A DNA stretch of 64,000 nucleotides from Theocolax elegans (GCA_026168455.1 CM047426.1:68105342-68169341), one strand, 5' to 3'; shown: positions 22,125-33,985, counted from the first letter of the stretch. Numbers and translations: made by a program. The notes: generated from the letters alone by a model not told the origin.

Positions 22125-22360
22125 TTTTGGGGATTTTTGCTACCAGAGCACAATTTTGTATAGAATTACGAGTAACCTAATAACATAATAACGAAAATAG
22201 TGTGAAACTGTGACTCGCTATCTTTCTAGGTTATGTCACGCATGAAAATCATAATTTTACACTGATCTTCATTGAAACTCGACGGATTTACACCAAAATT
22301 AGATAGGTTGCTCGTAATCCTATACAAAATTGTGTTCTGTCGACAAAAATGCCAAAAACG
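22125..22360. mobile_element. Short MITE with long inverted ends
   Basis: GCACAATTTTGTATAGAATT...CGAGTAACCTA at about 22148-22182 is matched by the complement of AGGTTGCTCGTAAT...ACAAAATTGTGTTC at about 22302-22337. The match extends outward through GGGGATTTTTGCTACC against a GACAAAAATGCCAAAAAC segment. About 235 bp, no ORF. Confidence 0.7.
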
Positions 22361-23179
22361 TTTTTTTATTTATTTGTAAAAATTAGAATCTAACGTTTCC
22401 ATATGTCAGTTAAACACTAGCTTCCATGTCCTTTAAGAGTTATAAGTAACTTTTGTCGTAAAATTCGTATAATTTGTTAATCTATAATTATAAGATAGTT
22501 TTTCTTTACTTCCAACAAATACTTTAAAAATTAAAAATTTTGGTTATATCGTGAACCATTATTACTGAAAAAAAATTTCTAATAATTTGAATGGTGATGA
22601 TTCCGAATTACGTTTATAGATAAAACAATTTTGTTAATTACAAAGAAATTTGTTTGTTACAGATAAATTAAATGTGTTTACTATAACAATTTCTTTGTGT
22701 ATATAATGTATAATGTCACAATTTACGAATATTGCACGCTATCATTAAACAATCTACAGAATGCGTCTATTTGAAACGTGTCCAAGCTATCCGACGGATA
22801 TAATTATGTGTCAAAATATAATAAATAAAATTTTTAGTTTAAGTTTGGTTGTAATATATTCTATTGTTCATTTTAATGATTATCGAATTTCGAACAACCA
22901 GTTTACAGTGAACATGTGTTGATAGTACCATCTAACGATGTAGGTGGCATCAGTATACGTCGCAAGTGGTCAAACAGTCTACTTACAAGAAGAGTCCACA
23001 CCCTTTGGGAAACGGATCGTTACCAAATTCTAAGATATGATTTCTACTATAAAAATATGAAGAAAGCCGGAGTTTTAGATTCCAATGCGCTTTTTATGAT
23101 AGATATAAGCAAATAACGAAAAATCTCGATGAAAAGACCATTGACTTTGATTCCTTATAACTCGGAAACAAGTAAATAT
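22361..23179. other. AT-rich spacer
   Basis: No gene. A 66-codon open frame at 22916-23116 has no recognisable feature. Confidence 0.45.
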
Positions 23180-23711
23180 ATACCCTGGTAAGAATTGTAT
23201 CTAAGAAAAATGGGCTGTAAGCCATTTACTCGGTATGTAAAATGGGTAGTTTCTAGTAGGAGGTGAAACGCTTTTTTTCACATTATCGTCCATTTAATGG
23301 AGTGCCCGTAACCTTCAAATATTTTAAGCAAATCTATCGGTGGTCTATCTATCTATTTAAGTTGTGATTGGTCAAATTCGATCGGTTTTTTAATTGCAGA
23401 TATGATTAGGCAATTGTTTACTTTCTACGAATGACCGTTCAAAATATATACCGAGATTCACGAATTTTTCTTAAAATCGAACCGAATCTATCTTACAAGC
23501 CTTTTCTTGGGCTAGAACGAGCCAGGCAACTTATTTCAGATCAAAATGCCAAGGAACCTATCTTTCTGGCTAATAAATAGACTGATCTTAATAAAATAAT
23601 GTTGTAAAAAGCGTTTCATCGCTGGAATAAAAATGTTCACATTTTAAGCCCATTTTTTTCGAAACAAGCTTGTTACTACTAAGAAAATTGAGACGATTCC
23701 TACCAGGGTAC
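23180..23711. mobile_element. Foldback element 4
   Basis: Begins TACCCTGGTA and ends TACCAGGGTA, with the arms continuing inward: AAAAATGGGCT on the left against AGCCCATTTTTTT on the right, then GAAACGC-TTTTT against AAAAAGCGTTTC. Arms of about 130 bp flank a less paired centre. The AAAAAGCGTTTCATCGC fragment also occurs alone near 34380, a relic of the same family. Confidence 0.75.
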
Positions 23712-24890
23712 ATTCAAACCAAATTTTAAAAGAAAACTGAGTTTGAATAGATATGTTTTGAAAAAAAGATGCTCAAATAACTTAATTTGGTCAAAAGTTA
23801 TGGAAGAAATAAAAATTAGACGAAATTTTGGCCTAAAGAAATCATCAAATTGTAATGCTAAATTTTCCGATAAAATTTCGTATAATTTTGCGTAGATTGC
23901 TGCAAATGCGTGAATTGCATTAAGCGTTGATAAAAGCGTGCAAAAATATGGGTAAATAAGATCGAAGATATTAATACATAAAACTGTCCTATTTATGTAA
24001 ATATCAATTGGTGAATAATTAAACACGAATCAATGTTTTATGCAATTTTACTGTGTAAATATTTTAGTTAAACTAGTATTATACTTATTTTGTAAAATTT
24101 GCTACTAATTTTAGTATTGAGACCGTAATAAAAATATACTATACTATGCAGTAAATTTTTGAATATCTTGAAACAGTTTTCGATTTACTTTACTATAGTT
24201 CAGTCATTTTTACTGTATATTTAAATAAATAACACAGAATATTTTCTCCGCGTAGGAAATTGATACGAAAAAATTATAATTTTTATGTTACTGTTATTTT
24301 TAAATCATTTTAAAAACTATTCATCGTTATATTGTTTCTAGGATTGCAATATAAACGTTGTTTCACAACTTGTTTCTAGTCAGTTGAATAATCAAACGCT
24401 GACAGCATTTTACAGTGGAGCAAAATATTACCGAGAGGATTGTACATTTCTGTTATCTCTAAGAGACTAAGAAAAAGGTATGTATTTTGTTCACTAATAG
24501 TTATGGGAGCCGATGTCGAAAACAAGTTAGTTTCATGTCCGTTTACGAACATATCAGATATCCGAACGAAAGTTAATGAAAACTTGGATCAACAAATCAT
24601 AAAATTTTAAAAGAGTATGTATAAAATATGAATGTAGTTGGTTTAGTTGGTTATATGCAACGAATGTGACGACATGTAATTCGGGTGTAGCGAATGAAAA
24701 TAGTGAACTATAGGGAAAACAAAGAAAGTCGAAGATGCATATAATAAGTAGCGAGTGTTAGTACGGTAACGCGTGAGGTATGGATGCGTGGTAATAATCT
24801 GGAGCGATCATAAAATATCGGAGGATTCGTAGTGGTACGATAGCAGTTTTAACGAGGTCAGATTATCCGTCTTATATATCGAAAATCGAA
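23712..24890. other. Spacer, no gene
   Basis: The first 140 bp (to about 23850) share AAAAGAAAACTGAGTT and GAAGAAATAAAAATTAGACG wording with the foldback family. The rest is AT-rich with no coding signal. A 108-codon minus-strand open frame at 23700-24026 is Phe/Ile-rich and not credible. Confidence 0.45.
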
Positions 24891-24899
24891 AATTTATTA

Positions 24900-25110
24900 T
24901 CTATGTACACGTGATACTGAGAGAGAAACTAGTCGGCAACGGCAGCGACGGGATCGTTCGATGACAAAGTTGTAAAGCGTCGCGCGAAGGCCACTCGCAA
25001 TTTTATCGACTAGTCTGGTGCGTAGTGCGCGAGGCAAGGCTCGAGGTGAGGTAAGCCCCTGAACGTGGTCGAACGCCGACTAGATTTTCCTGTCAATAAA
25101 TCAACGCGAG
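24900..25110 (+). promoter_or_regulatory. CpG-rich island with splice-donor-like motif, possible promoter or 5' exon
   Basis: In an otherwise AT-rich neighbourhood this stretch is GC- and CpG-rich (GCAACGGCAGCGACGGGATC; GCGTCGCGCGAAGG) and ends in CTCGAGGTGAGGTAAGCCC, which contains an excellent 5' splice site (GAG|GTAAG). This is the look of an untranslated first exon of a plus-strand gene. No coding exon follows within the window. GC-richness continues to about 25350, and a CCTTTT/TTCC pyrimidine-rich tract occupies 25440-25535. The 157-codon open frame at 25065 has no recognisable domain. Confidence 0.3.
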
Positions 25111-25535
25111 TGAGCGCCTGCGCGCGCGGGCTATGCAGTGACTCAAGAGCGAACGAGCCACGATGCGCGGCTCGACGCGGTTGGCCTCGGCATTTCTACC
25201 TAGCCAGGCAGTCCACCACCGCCAGACCAGCCGCTCCCTGCTTCCTTATTCATGCGCCGAGCGACTGTCGCTCTCTCGCCAAGTCGCCACTGAAAAAACA
25301 TCATCCTCCATTACCGTCCATCTTGCGTCCGTCGACAGAATCGCCGCGCGCTAGTTGCAGCTCTTCCAATCCTTATATACTTACTCAATTCTCGATATTC
25401 GATCGTGAATATTGCGCCACGTATAAGAATCAATCGATTTGCCTTCTTTCTCTCCTTTACCTTTCTTTTCCTCTTCCAGACCTTTTCTTTTTTTTCCTTT
25501 TTTTCCTTTTTTACCTTTTTCTCCTTTTTTCCGTG

Positions 25536-27340
25536 TAAGGAGACCTCGACTAACTGTTTGTAGATGCGCGCACAGGCTCGCGTTTTGTCTTTTTGGTGCT
25601 TTCGTACGCGACTGCCACTAATCTTTTTCTTCAGGCCAAAATGCAAAAAATTTAAAGAAAACAATGGCTGTAGTTACCGAACATTCTTTTGCAATGCATT
25701 TTTTATTGTTGCCTCTTCTACGTACACTCTCGATAGCACAAAAGTCTAAAGAACTTTTTAAAATTATATGCCTTTCGCTACAACAGTAAGAAAGGCTTAA
25801 TAAATTATTTAGATCTTTTTTTTAAATAATCGATCCTTTATTTTATATAAAATATATATTATCGTTGGTATTTCTTTCAGGGAACTTGTAGCAGACAATG
25901 CAGTTTAAAACAATATTTATGAAATACAAATATCAAATTATTATTAACAAGTGGGAATAAAAGCGTTTAAGGATCATACCTGATGTATTATAAATTTAAT
26001 AATTTGCGAAAACAAAATATTAATTATTTTGAGCACATTAACAAACTGAAATTGTACGATGTTTACTAATCATTGAATTGAGAAATCCAATGGCAGCGTT
26101 CTGGTTGCCAATATAAAATTCTCAATAAAGAATTAATCAGTTATAGCGATATACTGTTAGTTATATTCACTGTATAATAAAATTTAATATATAAACATAC
26201 GTGACATTAACGCACCGCACACACATTTATGTATGTGAAAAACACGATACTATTAATATTCAACTGCGCAATACATTTATTATATAACTGTTAGGAATAT
26301 TTGATCAAAAGAAAAATTGTGTGAATAAATGTAAAAAAAATTATGATTTTATAGTATATATGTATTGAGTAAAAAGACTATTCTCGATGAGTATCAGTAT
26401 TATAAAATGTATCTATTTCTGATGAAGATGCTATGATATATATTAATTAATATATTAATTAACTCCCGTGATAATGTATAATTATTAATGTAGATATGTA
26501 AAAACAATTGATTTTTATAGCAATACGTAATAATAGTCGCCCAGAAAACTAAAATACAAATATATTAAATCTAACTATTAGTATTTGATTGACACAAAAG
26601 TAAATAATTCAGAAAGAAGTAAAAATTACTCGATTTTTAAGCAAATGTTAATATTAGTTCCAGAAAACAAGAAAGATAATCAGTAAACACTAGCATTTCA
26701 ATTCTTATTGTCATTGCAGCACTTGCGATAGATACAAAAAGTAAAATACTCTCAGATAAAATCATTCTACATATACGTACAATAGTTGTTGTCCTTACAG
26801 TCAAACAAGAATTAGTTAGTAGGTTAAATTCAGTTAACCAAGAAAGTTTACTTGATAGAAACGTATACAACAATTTTTAGCCACCGTATTTCTAATTTAT
26901 AACCAACTGGTTAGTTGATTATCCAGCGACTGGTTATTGAACATGTCACTTCCGTTATTTTTTTAATTGGTCCACTGCCTAAGAGCTACTGATCAATCTT
27001 AAAAATATACAGCTGGTATTAATTCTGTAATGAAAAAATATTATATTATTGAAAATTGTCAAATAAAGCAATAGTATGAATAAATAATCTAAAATGTGCC
27101 ACGGATCGTTTATTTTAAACATCCTTAACTTCTACAATAATAGAATGCTAACGATTAATATATTTCAGCTCAAGTGTTTTAAAGTATGTGTATCAGTACA
27201 TATTGAAAGTACATTACATTAAATAAGTATTTTATTCTTTAAAAATAAGAGTAATTTTTATAGTACTTTAATTTAATTACGTATTCAAGTTATTCTATAC
27301 TTATTTATTATAAACATTACAACATAATTTATTTTCATGA
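25536..27340. other. AT-rich DNA, no gene
   Basis: No coding region, RNA gene or clear repeat recognised over 1.8 kb. Confidence 0.55.
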
Positions 27341-27540
27341 ATCCCGCGTAGAAAAAAATTCATGTGAAAATCATAGCAAAATTTTTCCTTGCAATATCTT
27401 GACAAAATCGTGACTAATGAGCAGAATCCATGATTTTGCAAGGATTTTGCCATAAATATTATTCAAATTATAATAAAAAAAATAATTAAAATTTGTTGCA
27501 AACGTATGGCATTTAATTAACTATAATTTAAAAAAAAAGT

Positions 27541-27608
27541 AATCCTTCGGTGACTCGAACTCGAATCATTTATAAAGAAGTCTTTCGCTCTACCAACTGA
27601 GCTATTTT
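27541..27608 (-). ncRNA. tRNA-like sequence, left arm of foldback 5
   Basis: On the minus strand: AAAATAGCTCAGTTGGTAGA (A box), then a B-box-like GAGTTCGAGTC and a 3' end CCGAAGGATTA. The D-arm resembles tRNA-Phe. The acceptor ends do not pair convincingly, so I call it tRNA-derived and not a functional tRNA gene. Confidence 0.55.
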
Positions 27609-27708
27609 ATTATTTATATCATGTTCAATTCAGGTTAAATATAAAAAATAATAGCAGCACACTTCAATTCATTTTATAACCTGAATTTAACATATTGATA
27701 TAAACAAT

Positions 27709-27776
27709 AAAATAGCTCAGTTGGTAGAGCGAAAAACTTCGGTATAAAAGATTCAAGTTCGAATCTCCGAAGGATT
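27709..27776 (+). ncRNA. tRNA-like sequence, right arm of foldback 5
   Basis: Plus-strand copy of the left-arm sequence: AATAGCTCAGTTGGTAGAGC, B box AGTTCGAATC, end TCCGAAGGATTA, followed by a T-rich run (27778-27795) that could terminate Pol III. A further diverged copy is at 30164-30230. Confidence 0.55.
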
Positions 27777-28133
27777 ACTTTTTTTTTTTTTTTTAAATTA
27801 TAGTTAATTAAATGCCATACGTTTGCAACAAATTTTAATTATTGTTTTTATTATAATTTGAAGAATATTTATGGCAAACTCCTTGCAAAATCATGGATTC
27901 TGCTCATTAGCCACGATTTTGCCAAGATATTGCAAGGAAAAATTTTGCCATGATTTTCCCATGAATTTTTTTCTACGTGGGATAATAACAAATGATGTAG
28001 CTTTTATACATATACCAATCTTGAGATTATTTAGTATATGATTTCTATATGCAACATAATAATTTTTATGTTAGAAATAATTAAGATCTATTTATATGAT
28101 TTTCTTTAAATATTAAATACTACTTTATCGATT

Positions 28134-28564
28134 TAAAAAAAAGAAGCTCAAATATCTCAATTTGGACAAAATTATAGAAAGAATAAGAATTATGACGAAA
28201 TATTTGCCTAAAAAGTCAATCAAATTTTAACACTAAATTTTCGTTAAAATTTTATCTAATTCTTATTTTTTCCATAACTTTTGTCCAAATTGAAATATTT
28301 GAGCTTCTTTTTTTTAAAACCTATCTACTTGATCTCAACTATTTAATGTATTTGAGTTTGAGCAATTACGTCTATTTCTTTCCGAGTTATTGGCGAGTAC
28401 GCTTAAAAATATTTTTTTCACGATTTTTCGATAACTGCGTATAACTTTTGTGAAACAGCCTATGAGATTGAATTTCATATGAATTCTTTCACATTTGGGT
28501 ACCAGAAAATAGCTTTCAAAATTGCAACAAAATCTGTTTTCCGGAAGGTGGAACCCCTCCTTGT
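28134..28564. mobile_element. Foldback 6, half copy
   Basis: The inner hairpin (AAAGAAGCTCAAATATCTC at 28139 against GAAATATTTGAGCTTC near 28290) plus the complete right arm, ending GGAAGGTGGAACCCCTCCTT. It is an incomplete copy of the element at 30383-31038 and lacks the left arm. Confidence 0.85.
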
Positions 28565-29209
28565 AAGAGTTATTCTACTATAAAAAAGGAAATTTTTCAA
28601 TTATTTTAAAAAATTGCTATTTTCAAAGCCATTTATCTAAAAAACTATTGATTTTTTTGAAAAAATACTACTTACAACTTTGGATCAAAATAATATTTAT
28701 AACTTATCTACCCTGGTTACAATTCTTAATTTTAAAATCTCGAAGAGATAGGACACCCGGAAATATAAAAAACATTTGATTATCAAAAAAAGGCGATCAC
28801 GTTACAATTGATTTTGATCTAACACCGCTCAAAAGATCACATTTTGCAAGAGCTTTCGAATGGCGGTGGTTAGATTATTGGCCAAAACAACTGGTAAAAG
28901 TTATGCCTTAAAATACATGAAAATTAGTGATTTATGAGGTTTATGAGGCATAACTTTCACCAGCTATCTTGGCCAATAATCTAATCACCGCCATTCGAAA
29001 GCTCTTGAAAAATGTGATCTTTTGAGCGGTGTTAGATCAAAATCAATTGCTGCGTGGTCGCCTTTTTTTAATAATCAATATTTCCGGGTGTCCTATCTCA
29101 TCGAGATTTTAAAATTAAGAATTTTACCTGGGTAGATAAGTTCTAAAGATTATTTTGAACTAAAGTTGTATCTAATGTTTTTACAAAAAAATCAATAGAA
29201 TAACTCTTA
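28565..29209. mobile_element. Foldback element 7
   Basis: Starts AAGAGTTATTCTA and ends TAGAATAACTCTT. Paired inner blocks include ACAACTTTGGATCAAAATAA/complement, TTATCTACCC/GGGTAGATAA, GGACACCCGGAAATAT/complement and AGAGCTTTCGAATGGCGGTG/complement, centred at about 28930. The left arm has about 80 extra bases near its outer end. It directly abuts foldback 6, so one of them inserted at or beside the end of the other. Confidence 0.85.
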
Positions 29210-29540
29210 GTCAAATTATTTTAAACAACTAAAATTTTTTTCTATTTTCTGGAAGATATTTCCAGACTGTTCTCAAAATTTAGTGCGATTTTAAATTTTC
29301 ATCATACCACTTGACGTGAAATAGCCCATATATTATTTAAACTTTATAATAGATTCTTATTTTGAAAATCTATCATGAAAATTTTGGTTAGCCAATACCT
29401 AGATAAACTGGGGTTCATTCCAACATTTAAATAAAAGTTACAAGAGAGTCCGACAGCCTCTAATTTTATAGCATATGTTTTGACTGTTAAGTGATACTAA
29501 GTAAAAGAAAAATGTTACTTCGATCGTAATCGCAACGTTC
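29210..29540. other. AT-rich spacer
   Basis: No gene or repeat recognised. Confidence 0.4.
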
Positions 29541-29595
29541 AAACAAAACGTGCCTCTGTTCGGGCGCGTCGGGTTTTTGACGTAAAAGGCTTTGA

Positions 29596-29598
<3 letters not shown>

Positions 29599-29674
<76 letters not shown>
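29599..29674. repeat. (CT)38 microsatellite in the left TIR
   Basis: Uninterrupted CT tract of 76 bp. The equivalent place in the right TIR has only AGCGAGAGTGAG (complement), so expansion happened after insertion. Confidence 0.95.
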
Positions 29675-29677
<3 letters not shown>

Positions 29678-30163
29678 TTAACTCTAACGTTTTAAATACA
29701 ACCGAAGACGTAGATCGATAGATTCTTTTCCGATGTCTCTGAAGAGGTGGTTACTATTGTTCCCAAACCTTTATTTAAGGTCAAAACACCGAATGAATAA
29801 TTTCAGTTGATTTAAATGTGTGCACAGCACGTTTGTTTTGAAAAAACAATTACAACTCGAAAGAGCAACTCTTGAATTTCAAAATCCTAAATTGTCAAGT
29901 TGGAGAAATGATATTTTTCGTGAAACAGACAATGTTGCTCATAACCGTCTAATATTTTTTTGGAATATCGTATTAATGTTTTTGGAACGCTGTATCTATA
30001 TCAGGAAAACGTTTCCTGATTATTCTAAATACTTATGGTTACTCTTTTAAAATGGATTTAATGTGCTCTACCAAGTAAACTATTTTATTGTTAGAGTATA
30101 GTCAGAATAATTAAAATAGTCTGAACTTTATAACCTTAATTAAAGATAATGTTTGGAACAATA

Positions 30164-30230
30164 AAATAGCTCAATTGGTAGAGTGCAAACCTCCAGAATT
30201 AAAGATCGAAGATTCGAATAACAGATAGAA
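30164..30230 (+). ncRNA. tRNA-like relic
   Basis: AATAAAATAGCTCAATTGG plus TAGAG matches the A-box part of the foldback 5 tRNA-like units, followed by a degenerate GATTCGAATAAC B-box region. It is decayed and not a tRNA gene. Confidence 0.4.
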
Positions 30231-30382
30231 AATAGTTTTTTATTAACTGTAATTATCCAAGTTTCAAGAAGTCTATTTAAACTTTTCTCAGACATTTATG
30301 TAATATATTCCCTACACATAGAAGAACATTTTCAACGTCGTTATGTCAATACGTATATACAACGCTGAATGAACGTTCACTG

Positions 30383-31038
30383 ACAAGGAGGGGTTCCACC
30401 TTCCGGAAAACAGATTTTGTTGCAACTTTGAAAGCTATTTTCTGGTACCCAAATGTGAAAGAATTCATATGAAATTCAATCTCATAGGCTGTTTCACAAA
30501 AGTTATACGCAGTTATCGAAAAATCGTGAAAAAAATATTTTTAAGCGTACTCGCCAATAACTCGGAAAGAAATAGACGTAATTGCTCAAACTCAAATACA
30601 TTAAATAGTTGAGATCAAGTAGATAGGTTTTAAAAAAAAGAAGCTCAAATATTTCAATTTGGACAAAAGTTATGGAAAAAATAAGAATTAGATAAAATTT
30701 TAACGAAAATTTAGTGTTAAAATTTGATTGACTTTTTAGGCAAATATTTCGTCATAATTCTTATTCTTTCTATAATTTTGTCCAAATTGAGATATTTGAG
30801 CTTCTTTTTTTTAAAACCTATCTACTTGATCTCAACTATTTAATGTATTTGAGTTTGAGCAATTACGTCTATTTCTTTCCGAGTTAGTTTTTCACGATTT
30901 TTCGATAACTGCGTATAACTTTTGTGAAACAGCCTATGAGATTGAATTTCATATGAATCCTTTAATATTTGGGTACCAGAAAACAGCTCTCAAAGTTGTA
31001 ACAAAATCCGTTTTTCGGAAGGTGGAACCCCTCCTTGT
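30383..31038. mobile_element. Foldback element 8, complete copy
   Basis: Begins ACAAGGAGGGGTTCCACCTT and ends in its complement. Arms of about 325 bp are nearly perfect (CGGAAAACAGATTTTGTTGC; TATGAAATTCAATCTCATAG), with a short deletion in the right arm near 30888. Centre near 30710. It is nested in the TIR transposon 29541-31790. The half copy at 28134-28564 belongs to the same family, 1.8 kb away. Confidence 0.92.
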
Positions 31039-31790
31039 GAGTATCAGCATTAGTAAATTTGAAGGTATTTGAAAACGTTTTCAAGACTTAGCACAAACTT
31101 TGATCTACTTAACAACCATAAATACCATTTAGAACAATTATGTATGGACTAGCTAAAAATTGGTCAACGACTCTATTAGACGATTTCTAGAGAATTTCTT
31201 CCTCTAATTTTAGTTTACTGCAAATTTCAATCTAAAGGAAGCACTCATTTCAGATTATTCGGGTAAAAACAGAATACGATATCGTTCAATGTTTCTATGA
31301 CCAGTATAAGATTGTGGGATTTCAAATATATTTCCTCGAATTAAAAATGAAAAGCCAGATGAAACTACAGTGAAGCACAAACCATTACAAATGGATCATT
31401 TTAGTTAATTGTAACAAAAGAAAAAAATAAGACATAAAGAAGAAATTTAAATATTTTTATTATTAATTTATGAGTTTTAAATATTTTTTAAATTTTTACT
31501 CGTCATTTAGCGAATATTAATTGTAAATATCTAGTGACTTTTGTTAATAATGAGCCTTTCGCTTCTCAAATTTGAAACACTCATATAAATCGACTGAAAC
31601 TATTCATTCGGTATTTTGATCTTAAATAAAGGTTTGGGAACAATAGTAACCACATCATCAGAGACATCGGAAAAAAAATCTATCGATCTACGTCTTCGGT
31701 TGTATTTAAAACGTTAGGGTTAAAGCGAGAGTGAGATAATCAGAGTTTTTTTCGCAAGAGCCTGTCGCGCTCCACCGGTGGCACGTTTTT

Positions 31791-32554
31791 CTAGACCCTT
31801 CCGCATAAACTCGTTTTAGTATATTGTTAGTTTTATAGATTTTTAAATTATATTTACGAATTGAAAATTATAAGACTTTTAATAAGAATATATATTAATA
31901 TAACGATATGGTTTAACGTATAAGTACCATCTTCCTTTTGAAAAAGCCGTTTTTTCGAAATATATACTAACATAAAATACACATAGTATGAATAAACAAG
32001 GGAACACCAATTATCCTCGATAAAATAAATATAAGTCTTTCAAATCTGCTTTAATAATGATTTTTCCTTTAAATATAAAGCGATCAAGAAAAAATACTGT
32101 ATAAAACACTAAAACTTGCAAGTGTAAATTTAAAGTATTACTTTTAAAATTGTAATTTTTACTGTAATTCAATATATGTCACTGATTTACCGCAAAGTGA
32201 AATAGAATTAGTCTCGAATATTTCTAATTTTTATGAAAATCGTTTTCTTTGTATACTACTGTAACCGCGATATATTTTTCCCAATTCTTATGAAAATCAA
32301 TCAATGATTTACTACACACATTCAATATTTCCATTTGTGTAAGCTTTTACCGACATATTATATTTTCTATATCCCAAGTGAAAAAGAAAGTATACATTTA
32401 AAAAAAAAATTGTATACGTCCACTGGTCATCAAAAAGTTTATATAAACTTTAAAAAGTTTGTAATTAATAAAAAAACTATATTATTGTAAATAAATTATA
32501 ATTTTAGTAGATTTATCGGATAAATATATAATAAACGATTACCAACTGGTACGT
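31791..32554. other. AT-rich spacer
   Basis: No gene or structure recognised. Confidence 0.45.
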
Positions 32555-32555
32555 A

Positions 32556-32640
32556 GCTCCAAATGGTGACGAACACAGGACTCGCTCCACAAGATCTGGT
32601 TAGCAAGTCAGATGTTCTACCGATAAACCACGGGCCGCCG
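32556..32640 (-). ncRNA. Degenerate Ser-like tRNA relic
   Basis: The minus strand reads GTGGTTTATCGGTAGAACAT, then an anticodon-arm-like CTTGCTAA flanked by TCTG/CAGA, then a GTGTTCGTCACC T-arm. The anticodon loop has extra bases and the D-arm is degenerate, so this is probably a tRNA pseudogene or SINE head. Confidence 0.35.
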
Positions 32641-32967
32641 CTGCGTACTGTTTTCATTGTCATCTTCAACTTACTTATTTTTCTAAAGAAACGTTTATTT
32701 TAAGATTTATAACTATAAAACTACTCTAATTAATGAAGCTTCAAATATAGAAGCACGAAATTGCAAACATCATTGAACTGATTTATTTGCAATTTCGGAC
32801 TGTTGTCGATGGACAAGTTGTCATGTTTAAAATGAATATTGGATTGCGCAAAACAAAAAAAACGGATATTGCACGTGACCCCCAACTTGGGATCCAGTAG
32901 AAATTTTAAATTGATTTCTACAATCTTCGAAATTAAGGGGGTTCCATACTCAATTTTTGATGATTAA
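32641..32967. other. Spacer, no gene
   Basis: Nothing recognised. Confidence 0.4.
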
Positions 32968-33260
32968 TTAATAAAAAAGTAGAATAGTATGTGAAAAAAT
33001 AAAAGAAGAGGCGCCTTAGTTTATTGACAATCTAACTGTGTGCTGATTTTTAGATTAAAATATAATTGAGTTTTCGAGAAAAGTCTTAACAAAAATATCA
33101 AATATTTTCACCTCGTTGAGGTTAGGTTCACATTTTTGGTAAGACTTTTTTCAAAAACCCAATATAATTTTCATCAGAAATTCAGCACACAGTTAGATTA
33201 TTAATAAACGAAGGCGCCTCTTCTCTTATTTTTTCACATACTGTTTTATTTAAAAATTTA
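32968..33260. mobile_element. Foldback element 9, 0.3 kb
   Basis: TAGTATGTGAAAAAATAAAA then GAGGCGCCTTAGTTTATT and CTAACTGTGTGCTGA on the left are matched in order by their complements on the right (33190-33250). Centre near 33114, arms about 130 bp. The CACCTCGTTGAGG loop itself contains a small hairpin. Confidence 0.88.
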
Positions 33261-33916
33261 TTACTAATAATCACGATTGCCGGTAAGGTAGGGAGGATAA
33301 ATATTGACTATGGCACCCCGTTTAAAAGGGGGTAAATTTTAAAAACATTATTTTATTTCTACAAATTTACAAAACATTTAATCTCATAAACTATGAGACA
33401 CATCGAAATTTTACACAATAATAATTTTACCGTAACAAAAGTCAATGTTCTATGCTTATACTTTAATTTTTGTATAAAGTATTAATTTTTGAAAAATATT
33501 TTGTATAGATACTCATTTTTTAAATAAGAAATACGTATATGAAATATTTTCCTATAATTCTCGACCGTTTTTCTTATCCCAAATCTAATAAAAATTAGAA
33601 CGTATCTATTATAAGGACCAGATAAGATTTCCTAATTTAGTAATTAATCGAAAACAAGGAATACTACCAGGATTTGGATAAAATTTTTACGCACATTTTT
33701 ACACAAGTATACTATCCATCGTCAAGTTATCGTTTAGTTAGACCGTAATGTTTATCATGTGAGTTTTATGAATCAATCTATGTTCTTTCGTTTTCCGAAA
33801 TTCAAAATGTTATTATGAGGTATTAATATTAATTTGTGCATCAGATATTTTATTTTTTTATTACAAAATAGCGTCAAAACTATAATGTATACAAATACAT
33901 ATATAATCACTATGTA
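33261..33916. other. AT-rich spacer
   Basis: No gene or structure recognised. Confidence 0.4.
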
Positions 33917-33918
33917 TT

Positions 33919-33980
<62 letters not shown>
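33917..33980. repeat. (TA)n(TG)n compound microsatellite
   Basis: About 13 TA units then about 18 TG units with one interruption. The 100-codon minus-strand frame across it is an artefact of the repeat. Confidence 0.95.

Positions 33981-33985
<5 letters not shown>

Larger units (their letters stand above)
27341..27983. mobile_element. Foldback element 5 carrying inverted tRNA-like segments
   Basis: Ends ATCCCGCGTAGAAAAAAATT and its complement ...TTTTTCTACGTGGGAT. The arms run about 310 bp each with few mismatches (for example CATGATTTTGCAAGGA and TTTTGCCATAAATATT in both arms). Each arm contains the same tRNA-like sequence, so the element has two in head-to-head inverted arrangement. Centre near 27660. 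The only other coding capacity is negligible. Confidence 0.88.
29541..31790. mobile_element. 2.2-kb TIR transposon with nested elements
   Basis: Left TIR (29541-29811) and right TIR (31590-31790) share AAACGTGCC at the outside, GATTATCTC, AACTCTAACGTTTTAAATA, CGAAGACGTAGATCGATAG and CCAAACCTTTATTTAAG, ending inward at TTCAGT(T/C)G. The left arm is longer because its CT tract has expanded. Inside are a 76-codon open frame (29820-30050) that I cannot assign and that could be a transposase fragment, a tRNA-like piece (30164-30230) and foldback 8. The superfamily is not determined. Confidence 0.8.

Noticed and set aside
25065..25538. 157-codon plus-strand open frame
   Set aside because: Ends in a Phe/Leu run encoded by the pyrimidine tract, has no domain, and overlaps a likely untranslated exon or promoter.
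27541..27776. Functional tRNA genes
   Set aside because: A and B boxes are present but acceptor ends do not pair and both lie in repeat arms; treated as tRNA-derived.
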